DNA of 64,000 bases from Intestinimonas massiliensis (ex Afouda et al. 2020) (GTDB lineage: Bacteria > Bacillota > Clostridia > Oscillospirales > Oscillospiraceae), in contig NZ_LN869529.1 of assembly GCF_001244995.1 (NCBI RefSeq), positions 1,506,957 through 1,570,956 on the forward strand. The letters are read 5' to 3'. Below the pieces are notes generated by a model. That model was not told the origin of the DNA. It ran no database searches and saw nothing but the letters and a program-made list of their open reading frames with translations. Made by a program: the position numbers and the translations under genes. Shown piece by piece: positions 43,279 to 53,159 of this stretch; positions within the stretch are counted from its first letter, which is position 1, and every line of letters begins with the position of its first letter.

Positions 43279-45660
43279 CTATTTCAGCTCCACCACCGTC
43301 ACGCCGTCCTCGCCTTCGCCATAGCGGCCGGGCCGGAAGGTCTTGACGTAGCGGCTGCGCCTGAGGTGCTCCCGCACCGCCTTACGCACTGCACCGGTGC
43401 CCTTGCCGTGGATGACGGTGACCTGGGTCAGCTTGCCCATGACGGCGCTGTCCAGGAACTGGTCCAGCACCCCGATGGCCTCGTCGGTCATCATGCCCCG
43501 CAGGTCCACCTCCGGCGAGGCCCCCAGGGAGCGCAGCTTGTGCTCCGCCCGCTGGACGAACCGCTGGGCCTCCTTCTGGGTCTTTTGGGCCTCGCCCTCC
43601 ACCACTCGCACCTCCGACTGCCTGGCGGTGATCTTCAGAATGCCCGCCTGGAGCTGGAGCCCTCCGTCCCTGTTCACCGACAGCACGGTGGCCCGGGTGC
43701 CCATCTTTACCAGCTCCACCGTGTCCCCGGCCGCAGCGGGCCGGGTGGGGGGCGGCGGGGGCAGGTCCTCCCGTCCGCCGCCGATGGCGTCTTCCGCCTC
43801 GTTGAGGCGGCGGCGCAGGCCGGCCCGGCGGTCGTTCTGCTCCTGCCAGCTCGCCTCCTTCTCCTGGCGGCGGCGCATATCGTTGAGCTCGGCAAAAACC
43901 TGATCGGCGGTGTCCCGGGCCTCCTGGATGATGGCGCGTGCCTCGGCCTGGGCCTTCTCCACCGCCTTGGCCTTCTCCTTCTCCAGCCGCTCTCGGTACT
44001 CCCGGGCGGTCCTGGCGGAGTCCTCCATCTCCCGGCGCAGCTTCCGGGCCGCATCCTTTTCCCGCTCCATCTCCTGGCGCTGGCGGTCGAGCTGGGTCAG
44101 CACATCCTCAAAACGGACGTTCTCCGCGTCGATGCGCTCGGCGGCCTTGTCGATGATCGCCTGGGGCAACCCCAGACGGCGGGAGATGGCAAAGGCGTTG
44201 GACTTGCCCGGCACGCCGATGAGCAGCTTATAGGTGGGGGCCAGGGTCTCCACGTCGAACTCGCAGGAGGCGTTCTCCACCCCCCTGGTGGTCATGGCGT
44301 AGACCTTCAGCTCGGCATAGTGGGTGGTAGCGGCCACCAGCGCCCCCCGCTCCCGGGCGGACTCGATGATGGCGGCGGCCAGGGCCGCGCCCTCCACCGG
44401 GTCGGTGCCCGCTCCCAGCTCGTCGAAGAGGATCAGGGTCCCCGGCCCGCACTGGCCCAGGATGCCCACGATATTCACCATGTGGGAGGAGAAGGTGGAC
44501 AGGTTCTGTGCGATGGACTGCTCGTCCCCGATATCGGCCAGCACATGGTCAAAGACCATTACCCGGCTGTCGTCGGCCACCGGGATGTGGAGACCGCACT
44601 GGGCCATCAGCGTCAGAAGGCCGATGGTCTTGAGGGTCACGGTCTTGCCGCCGGTGTTGGGGCCGGTGATGACCAGCGTGTCGAAGCCATCCCCCAGCCG
44701 CAGGTCGTTGGCCACCGCCTTGGCCGGGTCCAGCAGGGGATGGCGTGCCTTTTTCAGCTCGATACCGCCCCGGCCCAGCCTGGGCTCGCTGGCATCCATC
44801 CGGGTGGACAGCTTGGCCCGGGCAAAGATCACATCCAGCATCACCAGCAGATCGTAGTCCTGGATGATATCCTCTTTATGCCCGGCGCAGTCGGCGGAGA
44901 GCTCCCGCAGGATGCGCTCGATCTCCTTTTCCTCCCGGGCCTGGAGCTCCCGCAGCTCGTTGTTGGTCTTGACCACCCCCATCGGCTCGATGAAAAAGGT
45001 CCCGCCGGAGCCGGACACGTCGTGGACCAGGCCGGGGACGTCGTTTTTGTGCTCCGCCTTCACCGGCACCACATACCGGCCGGAGCGCATGGTGATGATG
45101 GACTCCTGGAGGTACTTGGCCTGAGAAGAGGAGATCAGCTTTTGCAGGATGTCCCGCACCTTGGAGGCCGAGGCCCGGATATGCCGCCGAATGTCGGCCA
45201 GCTCCGGGCTGGCGGCGTCGGCGATCTCGTCCTCCCCCAGAATGGAGCCGGAAATCTTGTCCTCCAGGAAGCGGTTGGCGGTCAGGGAGACGAAAAGGTG
45301 GTCGATGCAGGTCTTCTGATTCCCCTCCCCGGTGGCGTAGTCCCGGGCGGACCGGGCGCAGCGCAGCAGGGCGGCGATGTCCAGCAGCTCCCGGGTGTTC
45401 AGCGCGCCCCCCATGTAGGCCCGCTGGAGGGCAGCGGCCACCGGCTTGACACCGGACAGCGACGGCGTGCCCCGCAGGACCAGCATACTCAGGGCCGCCG
45501 AGGTCTCGGCCAGTCGGCGCTGCACGTCGTCGGCGTCCGTGAGTGGCCGCAGGGCCCGGCAGCGCTCCTTGCCCTCCTCTGTCACCGCCTGGTCGGCCAG
45601 AAGGCCCAGCACGCGGGGCAGTTCCAGAGTCTGAATGGATTTTTCAAACAAATCGGTCAT
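43279..45660 (-). CDS. mutS2: Endonuclease MutS2
   Basis: A 793-residue MutS-family ATPase without the mismatch-recognition domain. Core and clamp helices occupy residues 1-310; the Walker A ITGPNTGGKTVTLK and Walker B LILFDELGAGTDP follow; a long charged coiled coil spans about 510-640; a KOW-like segment is near 650-700; and the C-terminal Smr nuclease domain has VDLRGMMTDEA and HGKGTGAVRKAV. It acts in recombination control and in ribosome-collision rescue in Firmicutes. The start is ATG 45660; the frame continues upstream without homology. Confidence 0.96.
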   Translation of the reverse strand: MTDLFEKSIQTLELPRVLGLLADQAVTEEGKERCRALRPLTDADDVQRRLAETSAALSMLVLRGTPSLSGVKPVAAALQRAYMGGALNTRELLDIAALLRCARSARDYATGEGNQKTCIDHLFVSLTANRFLEDKISGSILGEDEIADAASPELADIRRHIRASASKVRDILQKLISSSQAKYLQESIITMRSGRYVVPVKAEHKNDVPGLVHDVSGSGGTFFIEPMGVVKTNNELRELQAREEKEIERILRELSADCAGHKEDIIQDYDLLVMLDVIFARAKLSTRMDASEPRLGRGGIELKKARHPLLDPAKAVANDLRLGDGFDTLVITGPNTGGKTVTLKTIGLLTLMAQCGLHIPVADDSRVMVFDHVLADIGDEQSIAQNLSTFSSHMVNIVGILGQCGPGTLILFDELGAGTDPVEGAALAAAIIESARERGALVAATTHYAELKVYAMTTRGVENASCEFDVETLAPTYKLLIGVPGKSNAFAISRRLGLPQAIIDKAAERIDAENVRFEDVLTQLDRQRQEMEREKDAARKLRREMEDSARTAREYRERLEKEKAKAVEKAQAEARAIIQEARDTADQVFAELNDMRRRQEKEASWQEQNDRRAGLRRRLNEAEDAIGGGREDLPPPPPTRPAAAGDTVELVKMGTRATVLSVNRDGGLQLQAGILKITARQSEVRVVEGEAQKTQKEAQRFVQRAEHKLRSLGASPEVDLRGMMTDEAIGVLDQFLDSAVMGKLTQVTVIHGKGTGAVRKAVREHLRRSRYVKTFRPGRYGEGEDGVTVVELK

Positions 45661-45745
45661 AGTTCCTGCTTTCCTTCCAAGCATCGTGGCAGTCGCCTGC
45701 AGGCTTCCACCCAATCGCATTGGATATACCTGATGGATTATATTT

Positions 45746-45774
45746 ATCATAGCCTGTTTTTGCATCCGATGCAA
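45746..45774 (-). promoter_or_regulatory. mutS2 promoter
   Basis: Minus strand TTGCAT (45769-45774), 17 bp, TATGAT (45746-45751). The -35 overlaps a TGCATCGGATGCA palindrome. Confidence 0.65.
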
Positions 45775-45835
45775 TACTTCATGCATCGTTTTCTCTCCGC
45801 AGATTGCACCTTCTGCCTTGGCCCACAGCAAAAGA

Positions 45836-45873
45836 GCGCTCCCGGAACAGCTCGTAAGCTGTTCCGGGAGCGC
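45836..45873 (-). terminator. Terminator of the amino-acid ABC transporter operon
   Basis: A perfect 17-bp stem with loop TACG on the minus strand, followed by CTCTTTTG. Confidence 0.85.
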
Positions 45874-45885
45874 CCAGGTGCGGCG

Positions 45886-46560
45886 TTATTTTTTGGCCTT
45901 TTCTATGGTCAGACCGGGAATCTTGATCTTCTTCTCCGCCACGGAGAAAATGATGGTCATCACGCCAATGATCACCAGGTAAAAAATCGCCACAGTGGAG
46001 TAGGACTCAATGGTGTTGTAGAACCGAGAAATCATGATCTTGGCCTGGGTCATCAGCTCGGGCACGGCAATCAGATAACACACTGACGTATTTTTAATCA
46101 TGGAGATGGCCTCGTTGGCCCAGGTGGGCAGGACGATACGGAAAACCTGCGGCATCAGGATCACGCGAATCGCCTTGAATTGGGACATCCCCAGGGCCCG
46201 TGCGGCCATCATCTGACCGGGGCCGATGGAGAGGATGGCTCCCCGGAAATATTCGATCTGATAGGCCGCCGAATTCAGCCCCATGGTCAGGCAGCCGGCC
46301 ACCATGGGAGAGAGCACCAGGCCAAACTGGGGCAGACCGTAATAGACGATGAAGAGCTGCACCAATACGGGCGTGCCTCGCATCAGTTCCGAATAGGCCA
46401 GGCTGAAATTGCGCAGTATCTTACCGCCATAGACTCTGGCAAAGGCCAAGGGTATCCCCACCGCTAGGCCCAGGAGCAGGGAGATGGCCGACATCTCCAA
46501 GGTAATGAGGGCGCCCCGGCAGAATGCGGGAATGGCAATTTCCAGAAAGTTTACATTCAT
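45886..46560 (-). CDS. Polar amino-acid ABC transporter permease (first)
   Basis: A 224-residue His/Glu/Gln/Arg-type permease with about five helices. RGTPVLVQLFIVYYGLPQFG and the EAA loop [33 protein letters not shown] are typical. Its loop is very similar to that in the second permease (47337-47999), so the pair likely forms the heterodimeric channel. It is the last gene of the minus-strand ABC operon and 12 bp after the ATPase gene. Confidence 0.92.
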   Translation of the reverse strand: MNVNFLEIAIPAFCRGALITLEMSAISLLLGLAVGIPLAFARVYGGKILRNFSLAYSELMRGTPVLVQLFIVYYGLPQFGLVLSPMVAGCLTMGLNSAAYQIEYFRGAILSIGPGQMMAARALGMSQFKAIRVILMPQVFRIVLPTWANEAISMIKNTSVCYLIAVPELMTQAKIMISRFYNTIESYSTVAIFYLVIIGVMTIIFSVAEKKIKIPGLTIEKAKK

Positions 46561-46572
46561 AATAACCCCTCC

Positions 46573-47319
46573 TCAGTCGAACTGGCTTTCAAACTTACCG
46601 AGGAATTGGCGGGCACGTTCGGTCTTGGGATGCTCGAAAAACTCGTCAGGCGTCCCCTCTTCCACGATCACGCCGCCCTCCAGAAAGACAATGCGGTTGG
46701 CCACACGGCGGGCAAAGTGCATCTCATGGGTCACGCAGACCATAGTCATGCCCTCCTGGGCCAGCTTCTGCATGACCTCCAGTACTTCGCCGATAAGCTC
46801 CGGGTCCAGGGCCGAGGTGGGCTCGTCGAAGAGCATGACCTCCGGGTCCATGGCCAGAGCACGGGCAATAGCCACCCGCTGCTTCTGGCCTCCGGAGAGC
46901 TGGCCGGGGTACAGATCCAGCTTGTCGCCTAAGCCTACCCGCTCCAGCTCAATCCGGGCCTTCTCCTGGGCCTCCGCCTTCTTCACGCCCAGCACCTTAG
47001 TCAGCCCCACCGCCACGTTGTCGATGGCCCGCAGGTGGGCGAACAGGTTAAACTCCTGAAACACCATACCCAGGTGCTCACGGGCGTGATTGATGTTGAC
47101 CTTGGGGGCCGTCAGCTCCTGACCACTGACCCACACATGGCCTTCGGTCGGAACAGTAAGGAGGTTGATACAGCGCAGCAGCGTACTCTTGCCGGTGCCG
47201 CTGGGCCCCAGAAGGACGACTACCTCAGATTCGTTGACAGACAGATCAATCCCCTTCAGAACCTCACTTTGGCCATAGGACTTTTTAATGCCTTCCAGAC
47301 GGATGATTTCTTTACCCAT
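46573..47319 (-). CDS. Polar amino-acid ABC transporter ATP-binding protein
   Basis: A 248-residue GlnQ/HisP-type ATPase: Walker [14 protein letters not shown]-loop [11 protein letters not shown], signature [15 protein letters not shown], Walker [15 protein letters not shown] and H-loop CVTHEMHFA. All catalytic residues are intact. Standard length. It is flanked by the two permease genes, so both domains of the channel are co-translated with it. Confidence 0.95.
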   Translation of the reverse strand: MGKEIIRLEGIKKSYGQSEVLKGIDLSVNESEVVVLLGPSGTGKSTLLRCINLLTVPTEGHVWVSGQELTAPKVNINHAREHLGMVFQEFNLFAHLRAIDNVAVGLTKVLGVKKAEAQEKARIELERVGLGDKLDLYPGQLSGGQKQRVAIARALAMDPEVMLFDEPTSALDPELIGEVLEVMQKLAQEGMTMVCVTHEMHFARRVANRIVFLEGGVIVEEGTPDEFFEHPKTERARQFLGKFESQFD

Positions 47320-47336
47320 TTTACATGACCTCGCAG

Positions 47337-47999
47337 TTAAGAAATGTCGGGAATCGCCAGGCGTCTTTCCACTTTGCGCAGCGCAAAGTTGGTCAGGTAG
47401 GTGCAGGCGAAGTAGATGAGCGCAACGGCAATGTAGACCGCAAAGGGCTGTCGGCTCCGGGCAATTTCATACTGGGCCAGCCGCATAATCTCGACCACGC
47501 CGATGATATACACTAGGGACGACGCCTTGATCACGCCGGCGGCCTCATTGGCCCAGGAGGGCAGGGCCCGGCGCAGTGCCTGGGGCAGAATGATGTAAAA
47601 GACCGCCTTGAAATGGGACATTCCGATGGCGCGGGCGGCCATCATCTGGCCGTAATCCACCGACTCGATGGCGGAGCGGAAAATCTCCAGTTGATAAACG
47701 CAGCTTATGACCGCCAGAGAGAGCGTACCCGCCCAGTACGCAGAGATGTTGATTGAACCGGCGATGACGAAGTAGAGCAGCAGGAGCAGGATGGTCTGGG
47801 GGATGGCACGGAACACCGCACTGAAGATCGTCATAAGCACCTGGACGGCCCGCCCGCCGTATACCCGCAGGAAGGCCAGCAGCAAACCGCCCACTGCTCC
47901 AATCACGAGGGCCAGGGAGGAGACCGAGAGGGTCACCGAGATACCGCCTAAAAGATAGGGGATCAGATATGTAAATAATCTGTTGAATGTCAGTTCCAT
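47337..47999 (-). CDS. Polar amino-acid ABC transporter permease (second)
   Basis: A 220-residue permease: [21 protein letters not shown] near the start, [17 protein letters not shown], and the EAA loop [27 protein letters not shown]. The start is set at ATG 47999 after AAGAGG; the frame is open to 48050 but that extension is not family-like. It is followed downstream (minus) by the ATPase and preceded by a 190-bp gap holding a hairpin. Confidence 0.92.
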   Translation of the reverse strand: MELTFNRLFTYLIPYLLGGISVTLSVSSLALVIGAVGGLLLAFLRVYGGRAVQVLMTIFSAVFRAIPQTILLLLLYFVIAGSINISAYWAGTLSLAVISCVYQLEIFRSAIESVDYGQMMAARAIGMSHFKAVFYIILPQALRRALPSWANEAAGVIKASSLVYIIGVVEIMRLAQYEIARSRQPFAVYIAVALIYFACTYLTNFALRKVERRLAIPDIS

Positions 48000-48130
48000 A
48001 AAGACCTCTTCCCATGGGTCCGGGTAAACACGAAACAAATCCCCGCACACATGCGCTGCGCGGTCAATTCAGCCGGGACATGCGCGCCTGTGCGCGCCGA
48101 TTCGTTCCGTCTCTCCCTGGTTTTTGAGGG

Positions 48131-48158
48131 CCGCAGCGGGCGGAAATGCCCGCTGCGG
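48131..48158 (-). terminator. Intercistronic hairpin between binding-protein and permease genes
   Basis: CCGCAGCGGGC-ATTTCC-GCCCGCTGCGG. It lies after the binding-protein stop and has a weak T-run, so it probably acts as an attenuator or mRNA stabiliser that raises binding-protein output relative to the permeases. Confidence 0.6.
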
Positions 48159-48193
48159 CGATGGATTTTGGTTGGTTGCCGATATGGCGTTAC

Positions 48194-49057
48194 TCAGTCC
48201 ACTTCCCACTTCAGGGCCAGCTCGTCCAGGAAGCCCTCTTCACGCAGGTCGTCCAGGATACCGTCCAGCTCGCCGAGCAGCTCGGGCTGATTCTTGGGGA
48301 CGGCGATGTTCTCGCCGGTGCCAAAGAAGGAGCACTCGTAGATAATCTTGACGTTATACATGCCCTCAAAGACCTTGGCCTGGTTCTTATCGCCGGCCAC
48401 CAGGTCGATACGGCCGGCCTCCAGGTCCAGAATCATGTTTTCAGGGGCTTCATAGCGGGAAACCTGGGAATCCTTCATCTTTCCGGCGTCCACCAGACCG
48501 GTAATGTACTGGTCGGGCAGGGTGCCGCTCTGCACGCCCACGTTGTAGGCGGCGATGTCCTCCATATTGGCGATGGAGATATCGGAATCCTTTTGAGCAA
48601 TGTATACGTTCATCTGCTGATGATACATCTGGGTGAAATCGACCTTCTCCTTGCGCTCTTCCTTCGCGCCCATGGAGGCGATGGCCACATTGACCTTACC
48701 GGTCTGGACAGCGGCCACCAAAGCGTCGAAGGCCATATCCTCGATCTGGACCTCGACCCCCATGCGGGAGGCAATTTCATTGATTAGGTCCATGTCATAG
48801 CCCACGTAGTTGCCGTCGGCATCAATGGACTCCCAGGGGGCGTTGGTGGCGCTGGTGCCGACCACCATCACGCCGGAGCTCTTGATCTGGTCCAGCAGGC
48901 TGGCGGTACCGGTCTCGGCGGGGGCGCTCTCCGCGGGTGCGCTGGCGCTGGGGCTGGGGCTCTGGGACGTGCTGTTGCTGCAGCCGCTCATCATGCCGAG
49001 CATACCCACGATGACGGAAGCGCAGAGGAGCAAGGACAGTGTCTTTTTGGCTTTCAT
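48194..49057 (-). CDS. Polar amino-acid ABC transporter substrate-binding lipoprotein
   Basis: A 287-residue SBP_bac_3 family lipoprotein: signal and lipobox MMSGC near residue 25, a Ser/Pro/Ala-rich spacer to about residue 50, then the binding fold (SGVMVVGTSATNAPWE, NYVGYDMDLINEIASRMG, FDALVAAVQTGKVNVAIASM). Usual ligands are polar amino acids or their derivatives; the exact ligand cannot be read. ATG with AGGAGG. It is first of four transport genes and directly downstream of the ROK regulator gene. Confidence 0.92.
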   Translation of the reverse strand: MKAKKTLSLLLCASVIVGMLGMMSGCSNSTSQSPSPSASAPAESAPAETGTASLLDQIKSSGVMVVGTSATNAPWESIDADGNYVGYDMDLINEIASRMGVEVQIEDMAFDALVAAVQTGKVNVAIASMGAKEERKEKVDFTQMYHQQMNVYIAQKDSDISIANMEDIAAYNVGVQSGTLPDQYITGLVDAGKMKDSQVSRYEAPENMILDLEAGRIDLVAGDKNQAKVFEGMYNVKIIYECSFFGTGENIAVPKNQPELLGELDGILDDLREEGFLDELALKWEVD

Positions 49058-49123
49058 GATGTTTCCTCCTGTTTTAATTGATTTTTCTCTTTTATAGCGA
49101 ATAGCGACAGGGCTATTTACTAT

Positions 49124-50353
49124 TCAAGTCCCGACGCAGAGCATATTGTTGTGGCCGTGCGGGTCGCCGATTGGACTAGTAAAAATCACATGGAAGGCAG
49201 CCTCCGCCGCGCCCACCAGGCTGGCCCGGCTACCCAAAACCGTGAGTTCCACCTTCAGTTGGCGATAGATCAGCTCAGGGAGACGCTGGCGCAAAATCTT
49301 CTTTATGGGCTCCAGCACGATATCCCCCATCTCGGAGAGCAGCCCGCCGATAACGACGACCTTTGGGTTATAGATATAGACCACGTTAAACAGCCCCAGA
49401 GCCAGCACGGCGGCCGCCTCCCGGGCCAGCCGGACGGCAAATGCGTCGCCCGAGTTGGCCGCGGCCACGATGTCCTCCACCGTCACCTTGTCGGCACAGT
49501 CCCCCGTCAGCTTGCGCAGCAGAAAATTGTCCTGCGCGCCCCAGCTCTCCTGGGCACGCCGGATCAGCATCTGGCCGCCGCAGGATTCCTCCAGATTCCG
49601 CAGGAAAGGGTTCCCCTCGCCGGTAAAATTAATGGTGTTTCCGATCTCACCCGCCATGCCCCAGCCGCCTCGGAACAGCTCCCGGTGGGAGATCACCCCG
49701 GCGCAGATGCCCCAGGAGGTAGTAACATAGACCAGATCGTCCACCGAATCGTCGTAAACCGTTTTCCACTCGCCCAGAGCTGCCAGCCTGGCATTGATAT
49801 CCAGCCCCACCGGCACGGAGTAGCGGTCGGTCAGGAGCTGCCGCAGGGGAATATTCTCCCACCCGAAGGTGGTGGAGGACAAAATGGTACCGGTGTTGCT
49901 GTCGATCAGTCCCCGGACGCCGCAGTAGATCAGCATAAGGCGTTCCTTGGCGTGTAGAAAGGCAACGCAGTTGTCAATGGCCTCGTATAAACCATCCAAA
50001 TAGGCGCGTCCATGGATGGGAGCCACGTACTGAAAGATCATCTCACCGCAGAAGTTGAATACCCCGGCATTGGCCTTGGTTTTGCTGAAATCCACGCCGA
50101 TGACGTATCCCGCCAAGGGGTTGACCCGGATGGTGATGGGCTTCCGGCCGCCGCTGGAGTCGCCGTAACCCGTCTCCAAAACAAAGCCGTCTTCAATGAG
50201 CTGTTTGACGATCCGTGAGACCGCCGAAAGGCTCAGCCCAGTCATTCCGGCCAGTTCAGTCCGGGAAATGCTCTTCTGCTCATGGATAATCTTCAAAACA
50301 TGGATGCGGTTCGCATCACTCAGCGTTCTGAGGTCGATTCCGCCCTTGGACAT
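49124..50353 (-). CDS. ROK-family transcriptional regulator (XylR/NagC-like)
   Basis: A 409-residue repressor-type protein. Residues about 10-70 form a MarR-like winged helix (ISRTELAGMTGLSLSAVSRIVKQL), followed by a ROK sugar-kinase-like domain: VIGVDFSKTKANAGVF, then a zinc site region and GLFNVVYIYNPKVVVIGG. It reads a sugar or sugar phosphate and probably controls both the ABC transporter genes downstream (66 bp away, same strand) and the divergent M24/MFS/xylB operon. ATG with AGGAGG in front. Confidence 0.9.
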   Translation of the reverse strand: MSKGGIDLRTLSDANRIHVLKIIHEQKSISRTELAGMTGLSLSAVSRIVKQLIEDGFVLETGYGDSSGGRKPITIRVNPLAGYVIGVDFSKTKANAGVFNFCGEMIFQYVAPIHGRAYLDGLYEAIDNCVAFLHAKERLMLIYCGVRGLIDSNTGTILSSTTFGWENIPLRQLLTDRYSVPVGLDINARLAALGEWKTVYDDSVDDLVYVTTSWGICAGVISHRELFRGGWGMAGEIGNTINFTGEGNPFLRNLEESCGGQMLIRRAQESWGAQDNFLLRKLTGDCADKVTVEDIVAAANSGDAFAVRLAREAAAVLALGLFNVVYIYNPKVVVIGGLLSEMGDIVLEPIKKILRQRLPELIYRQLKVELTVLGSRASLVGAAEAAFHVIFTSPIGDPHGHNNMLCVGT

Positions 50354-50672
50354 ACGGCACCTCCTGCAAGCTTTCTTTCTTGTTATTAGAAAGCAAGTAA
50401 GTTATAATTATACTACCATCTCTCCACAGCGATGTAAAGTTACAATCGTTTAATAATTTAGCCAAATAAGACAAATATATTTTGTTTTAATCTACAAATT
50501 TATTTAGTTTTTAGAGTGTTTAGGAAAAATTGACTGAGACGCCCTTTACAAACTAACGGGTGTATGCTATATTAAAAGTCACTTTCAACCATCTTTCAAT
50601 AAAGTTTTTTCTATAGCAGCAGTAGGTTTGCGGGGAAAGACGGGCTGAAATGAAAAATTGAGGTGTGCTTTT
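50354..50672. promoter_or_regulatory. Divergent AT-rich control region of the ROK regulator and M24/MFS/xylB operon
   Basis: A 319-bp gap, far more AT-rich than its surroundings, without a gene. Plus-strand promoter: TTTACA (50545-50550), 17 bp, TATATT (50568-50573). On the minus side, TATAAT-like sequences lie near 50405-50425. Two inverted repeats could bind the regulator: CTTTCT/AGAAAG at 50375-50393, and ACAAA/TTTGT at 50471-50485. Ribosome site GAGGTG at 50660-50665. Confidence 0.6.
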
Positions 50673-51845
50673 ATGGTAAAAACGATCCCCGACAGCGATT
50701 ATTTTGAGAGGATACATCGTCTTCAGGCCAAGATGGCCGAGCGGGACCTAGACGCGGTCCTCTGCTATGCCGATACCGGCGTGTATGAAAACGTCTTCTA
50801 CCTGAGTAAATACTGGCCGCTGTTTGAGGTGGGCGGCGTTTTGGTGGGCCGTACCGGCACGCCACTGGTGCTGATCGGCGGCGAGGCCCCCGAGTTTGGC
50901 GGCCAGACTCCCTTTGGCATGGACGCCGTCCGCGGCTGCTCCGCCTTCGGCCACACCAGCGGGCCGGTGCGCGACTGGATCGGCGTGACATATCACAGCC
51001 TGAGTGAGCTGTTTGGCGAGGTCACCGGCGGCAAGGGTGTCAAACGTCTGGGCCTGGCTGATTACAACATCACCCCGCACCCCCTCTATGAGCAGATCTG
51101 TGCCGCCGTTCAGCCCAGCGGCGAGGTCATCGACTGCGGCGACCTGCTCATCGACCTGCGCATGAACAAGTCCGCCTATGAGCAGGAAATGGTGCGCGAA
51201 GCCTGTCTCCTCTCCCAGAAGGCCTTCAACGACGCTCTGGGCAAAATCCATCCCGACATGACCGAGTACGAGCTGGAAGGTGTGCTGGCCGCCGAGCTGT
51301 ATAAGAACGGCGGTGAGGGGCCCTCTTTCCCTATCCTGTGCTACTCCGGCTACCGCAGCCGCAGCGGCATCGGCCGCAGCACCCACAACAAGCTGGGCCG
51401 CGACACCCTCATCAACATTGACATCGGCTGCCACTATGCAGGATACGCCTCTGCCTACGGCCGCCCCATCCTTTTCGGCAAGATGCCCGACTCCATGAAA
51501 AAGGAGATTGACTTCATGCTGGACCTCCATGAGCGGCTTATCTGCGAGTGGGTCAAACCCGGTATGACCTCCGAGGCCGTCTATCAAAAGTATTACGACT
51601 GGTTCGTGGACCACGGCTATGGACCTCCTCCGGCCAGTGCCTCCCATGGCATCGGCGTCTTCGAGGGGGAGCCCCCCACGTTCCGCTTCAACAACCCCAC
51701 CGAGCTGAAGCCCGGCATGACCATTGCAGGCGACCACTTCTTCCGCTCCAAGGAGTACGGGTTTCGATTCGAGGACTGCTACCGGATCACCGAGACCGGC
51801 ACCGAGCTGTTCACCCGGGACAACTGGCGCTGCATCGAGCTCTAA
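50673..51845 (+). CDS. M24-fold (creatinase/aminopeptidase P-like) protein with incomplete metal site
   Basis: A 390-residue pita-bread-fold protein with a creatinase N-terminal domain (residues 1-160) and a M24 C-terminal domain. Of the five metal ligands expected in aminopeptidases, Asp250 (NIDIG), His325 (SHGIG) and Glu367 (FEDCY) are present, but the second Asp is Ala261 (SAYGR instead of SDxTR) and the first Glu seems to be Asp354. This pattern argues against a normal metallopeptidase and fits a metal-independent creatinase-like C-N hydrolase or an inactive relative. First gene of an operon with MFS and kinase genes. Confidence 0.85.
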   Translation: MVKTIPDSDYFERIHRLQAKMAERDLDAVLCYADTGVYENVFYLSKYWPLFEVGGVLVGRTGTPLVLIGGEAPEFGGQTPFGMDAVRGCSAFGHTSGPVRDWIGVTYHSLSELFGEVTGGKGVKRLGLADYNITPHPLYEQICAAVQPSGEVIDCGDLLIDLRMNKSAYEQEMVREACLLSQKAFNDALGKIHPDMTEYELEGVLAAELYKNGGEGPSFPILCYSGYRSRSGIGRSTHNKLGRDTLINIDIGCHYAGYASAYGRPILFGKMPDSMKKEIDFMLDLHERLICEWVKPGMTSEAVYQKYYDWFVDHGYGPPPASASHGIGVFEGEPPTFRFNNPTELKPGMTIAGDHFFRSKEYGFRFEDCYRITETGTELFTRDNWRCIEL

Positions 51846-51939
51846 TCCCAAACTATCATCCCTCTTTTCTGGGAATGGCCGCTGTGTACTTGCACGGCGG
51901 CCATTTTCCAAATCTCCCGCAAGGAGTTGAGACGGCCCC

Positions 51940-53145
51940 ATGTCCACAATCACACCGTCCTATTCGCTTATGCAGGGAGCGGAATGGGCGATCGACGGCT
52001 GCCTGTACTGTTACAGCAGCGTATTCCTGCTCTCCTGTGGTCTAAACAACACCCTCATCGGAGTCCTACTGGGAATTGCTGCCGGGCTCAGCTTTTGGGG
52101 ACAGATCTTTTTTGGTGAACTGTTGAACCGCAGGGGCCGCAGGGCACTCAGGGGTTTTTTATTGCTGGGCGCCGGGGTCCTGCTGGCGGACAATCTGATT
52201 CTGCTGGCGGGCATCCCCAGGGGGGGCGCCGTCCCCCTGTTTCTAATCAACTGCCTGCTGCTGCAGCTCTTCCCGGCCTTTCTCAACTCCGCGGCCATGT
52301 GCGAGATCCAGTTTGGCGTACCGGTCAACTTTGGCGTCGGACGGGGCACCGGCTCTCTGGGCTACGCCCTCTGCTCGGTAATCGTGGGGCGCCTACTGCT
52401 GCGGTTCGGCACCTCCGCCATGTTCTGCGTCGGAGCGGCGCTCTCCGCGGCGCTGCTGGTCGGTATCCTCTGGTTCTTTGCCTCGGCCGACGCCTACCGC
52501 GCCCAGCGGCCGGGCTTCCTTCCTCCCCCATTGCCTCCAGAGGGAAAGACGCCCGTCCGGCGGGGATTCGACGTCTCGTTTCTGCGGACCTACCGGCGCT
52601 ATACCCTGCTGCTGGGCGGGTGTGTGCTTCTGATGATGGGACACACTTATATGTCCAACTTTATCTATCAGATTGTGGCCTTCAAAGGTGGAAATGAGGA
52701 GGCCACTGGCGTGGCCTCCGCCATCGCCGCCTGCGCGGAGGTGCCGGTGCTGTTTCTTTTCGGGCGGGTCATCGGAAAGCTGCGCTGCGACCAGTGGCTG
52801 AAGCTGTCCTGCGTCCTTCTGACTGCAAAAATGCTCCTGGCCTATTTTTCTGGAAATCTGTTTCTGCTTCAGTCCACCGAGCTGCTCCAGTTAGGATATG
52901 CCCTATTCGTCGTGAGCAGCGTGTACTACACCGGTGCCGTCATTCCGCACCGAGATGCTATCAGCGGCCAGGCCTATCTCAACGCGGCTTCCACCTTGGG
53001 CGTGCTGCTCTCCCTGCTGACCGGCGGCATACTGCTGGACTGCTTTGGCGTACCCGCCCTGCTGCTGACGGGAGCCGGAGCCCTGGCCGCCGGCACTGTC
53101 ATCCTGTTCTGCTCTGCAGAGCCCGCGCCGCCGCAGACATGCTGA
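51940..53145 (+). CDS. MFS transporter (LacY/nucleoside-symporter-like)
   Basis: A 401-residue, roughly 12-helix transporter. FGELLNRRGRRALRGF is the conserved cytoplasmic loop 2-3 and GVGRGTGSLGYALCSV resembles the RxxGSxGF motif in oligosaccharide/H+ and nucleoside/H+ symporters. A substrate related to the neighbouring sugar kinase is likely, either uptake or release. ATG preceded by AAGGAG at 51921-51926. It sits between the M24-like gene and xylB in one operon. Confidence 0.85.
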   Translation: MSTITPSYSLMQGAEWAIDGCLYCYSSVFLLSCGLNNTLIGVLLGIAAGLSFWGQIFFGELLNRRGRRALRGFLLLGAGVLLADNLILLAGIPRGGAVPLFLINCLLLQLFPAFLNSAAMCEIQFGVPVNFGVGRGTGSLGYALCSVIVGRLLLRFGTSAMFCVGAALSAALLVGILWFFASADAYRAQRPGFLPPPLPPEGKTPVRRGFDVSFLRTYRRYTLLLGGCVLLMMGHTYMSNFIYQIVAFKGGNEEATGVASAIAACAEVPVLFLFGRVIGKLRCDQWLKLSCVLLTAKMLLAYFSGNLFLLQSTELLQLGYALFVVSSVYYTGAVIPHRDAISGQAYLNAASTLGVLLSLLTGGILLDCFGVPALLLTGAGALAAGTVILFCSAEPAPPQTC

Positions 53146-53159
53146 AAGGGGAACATACT

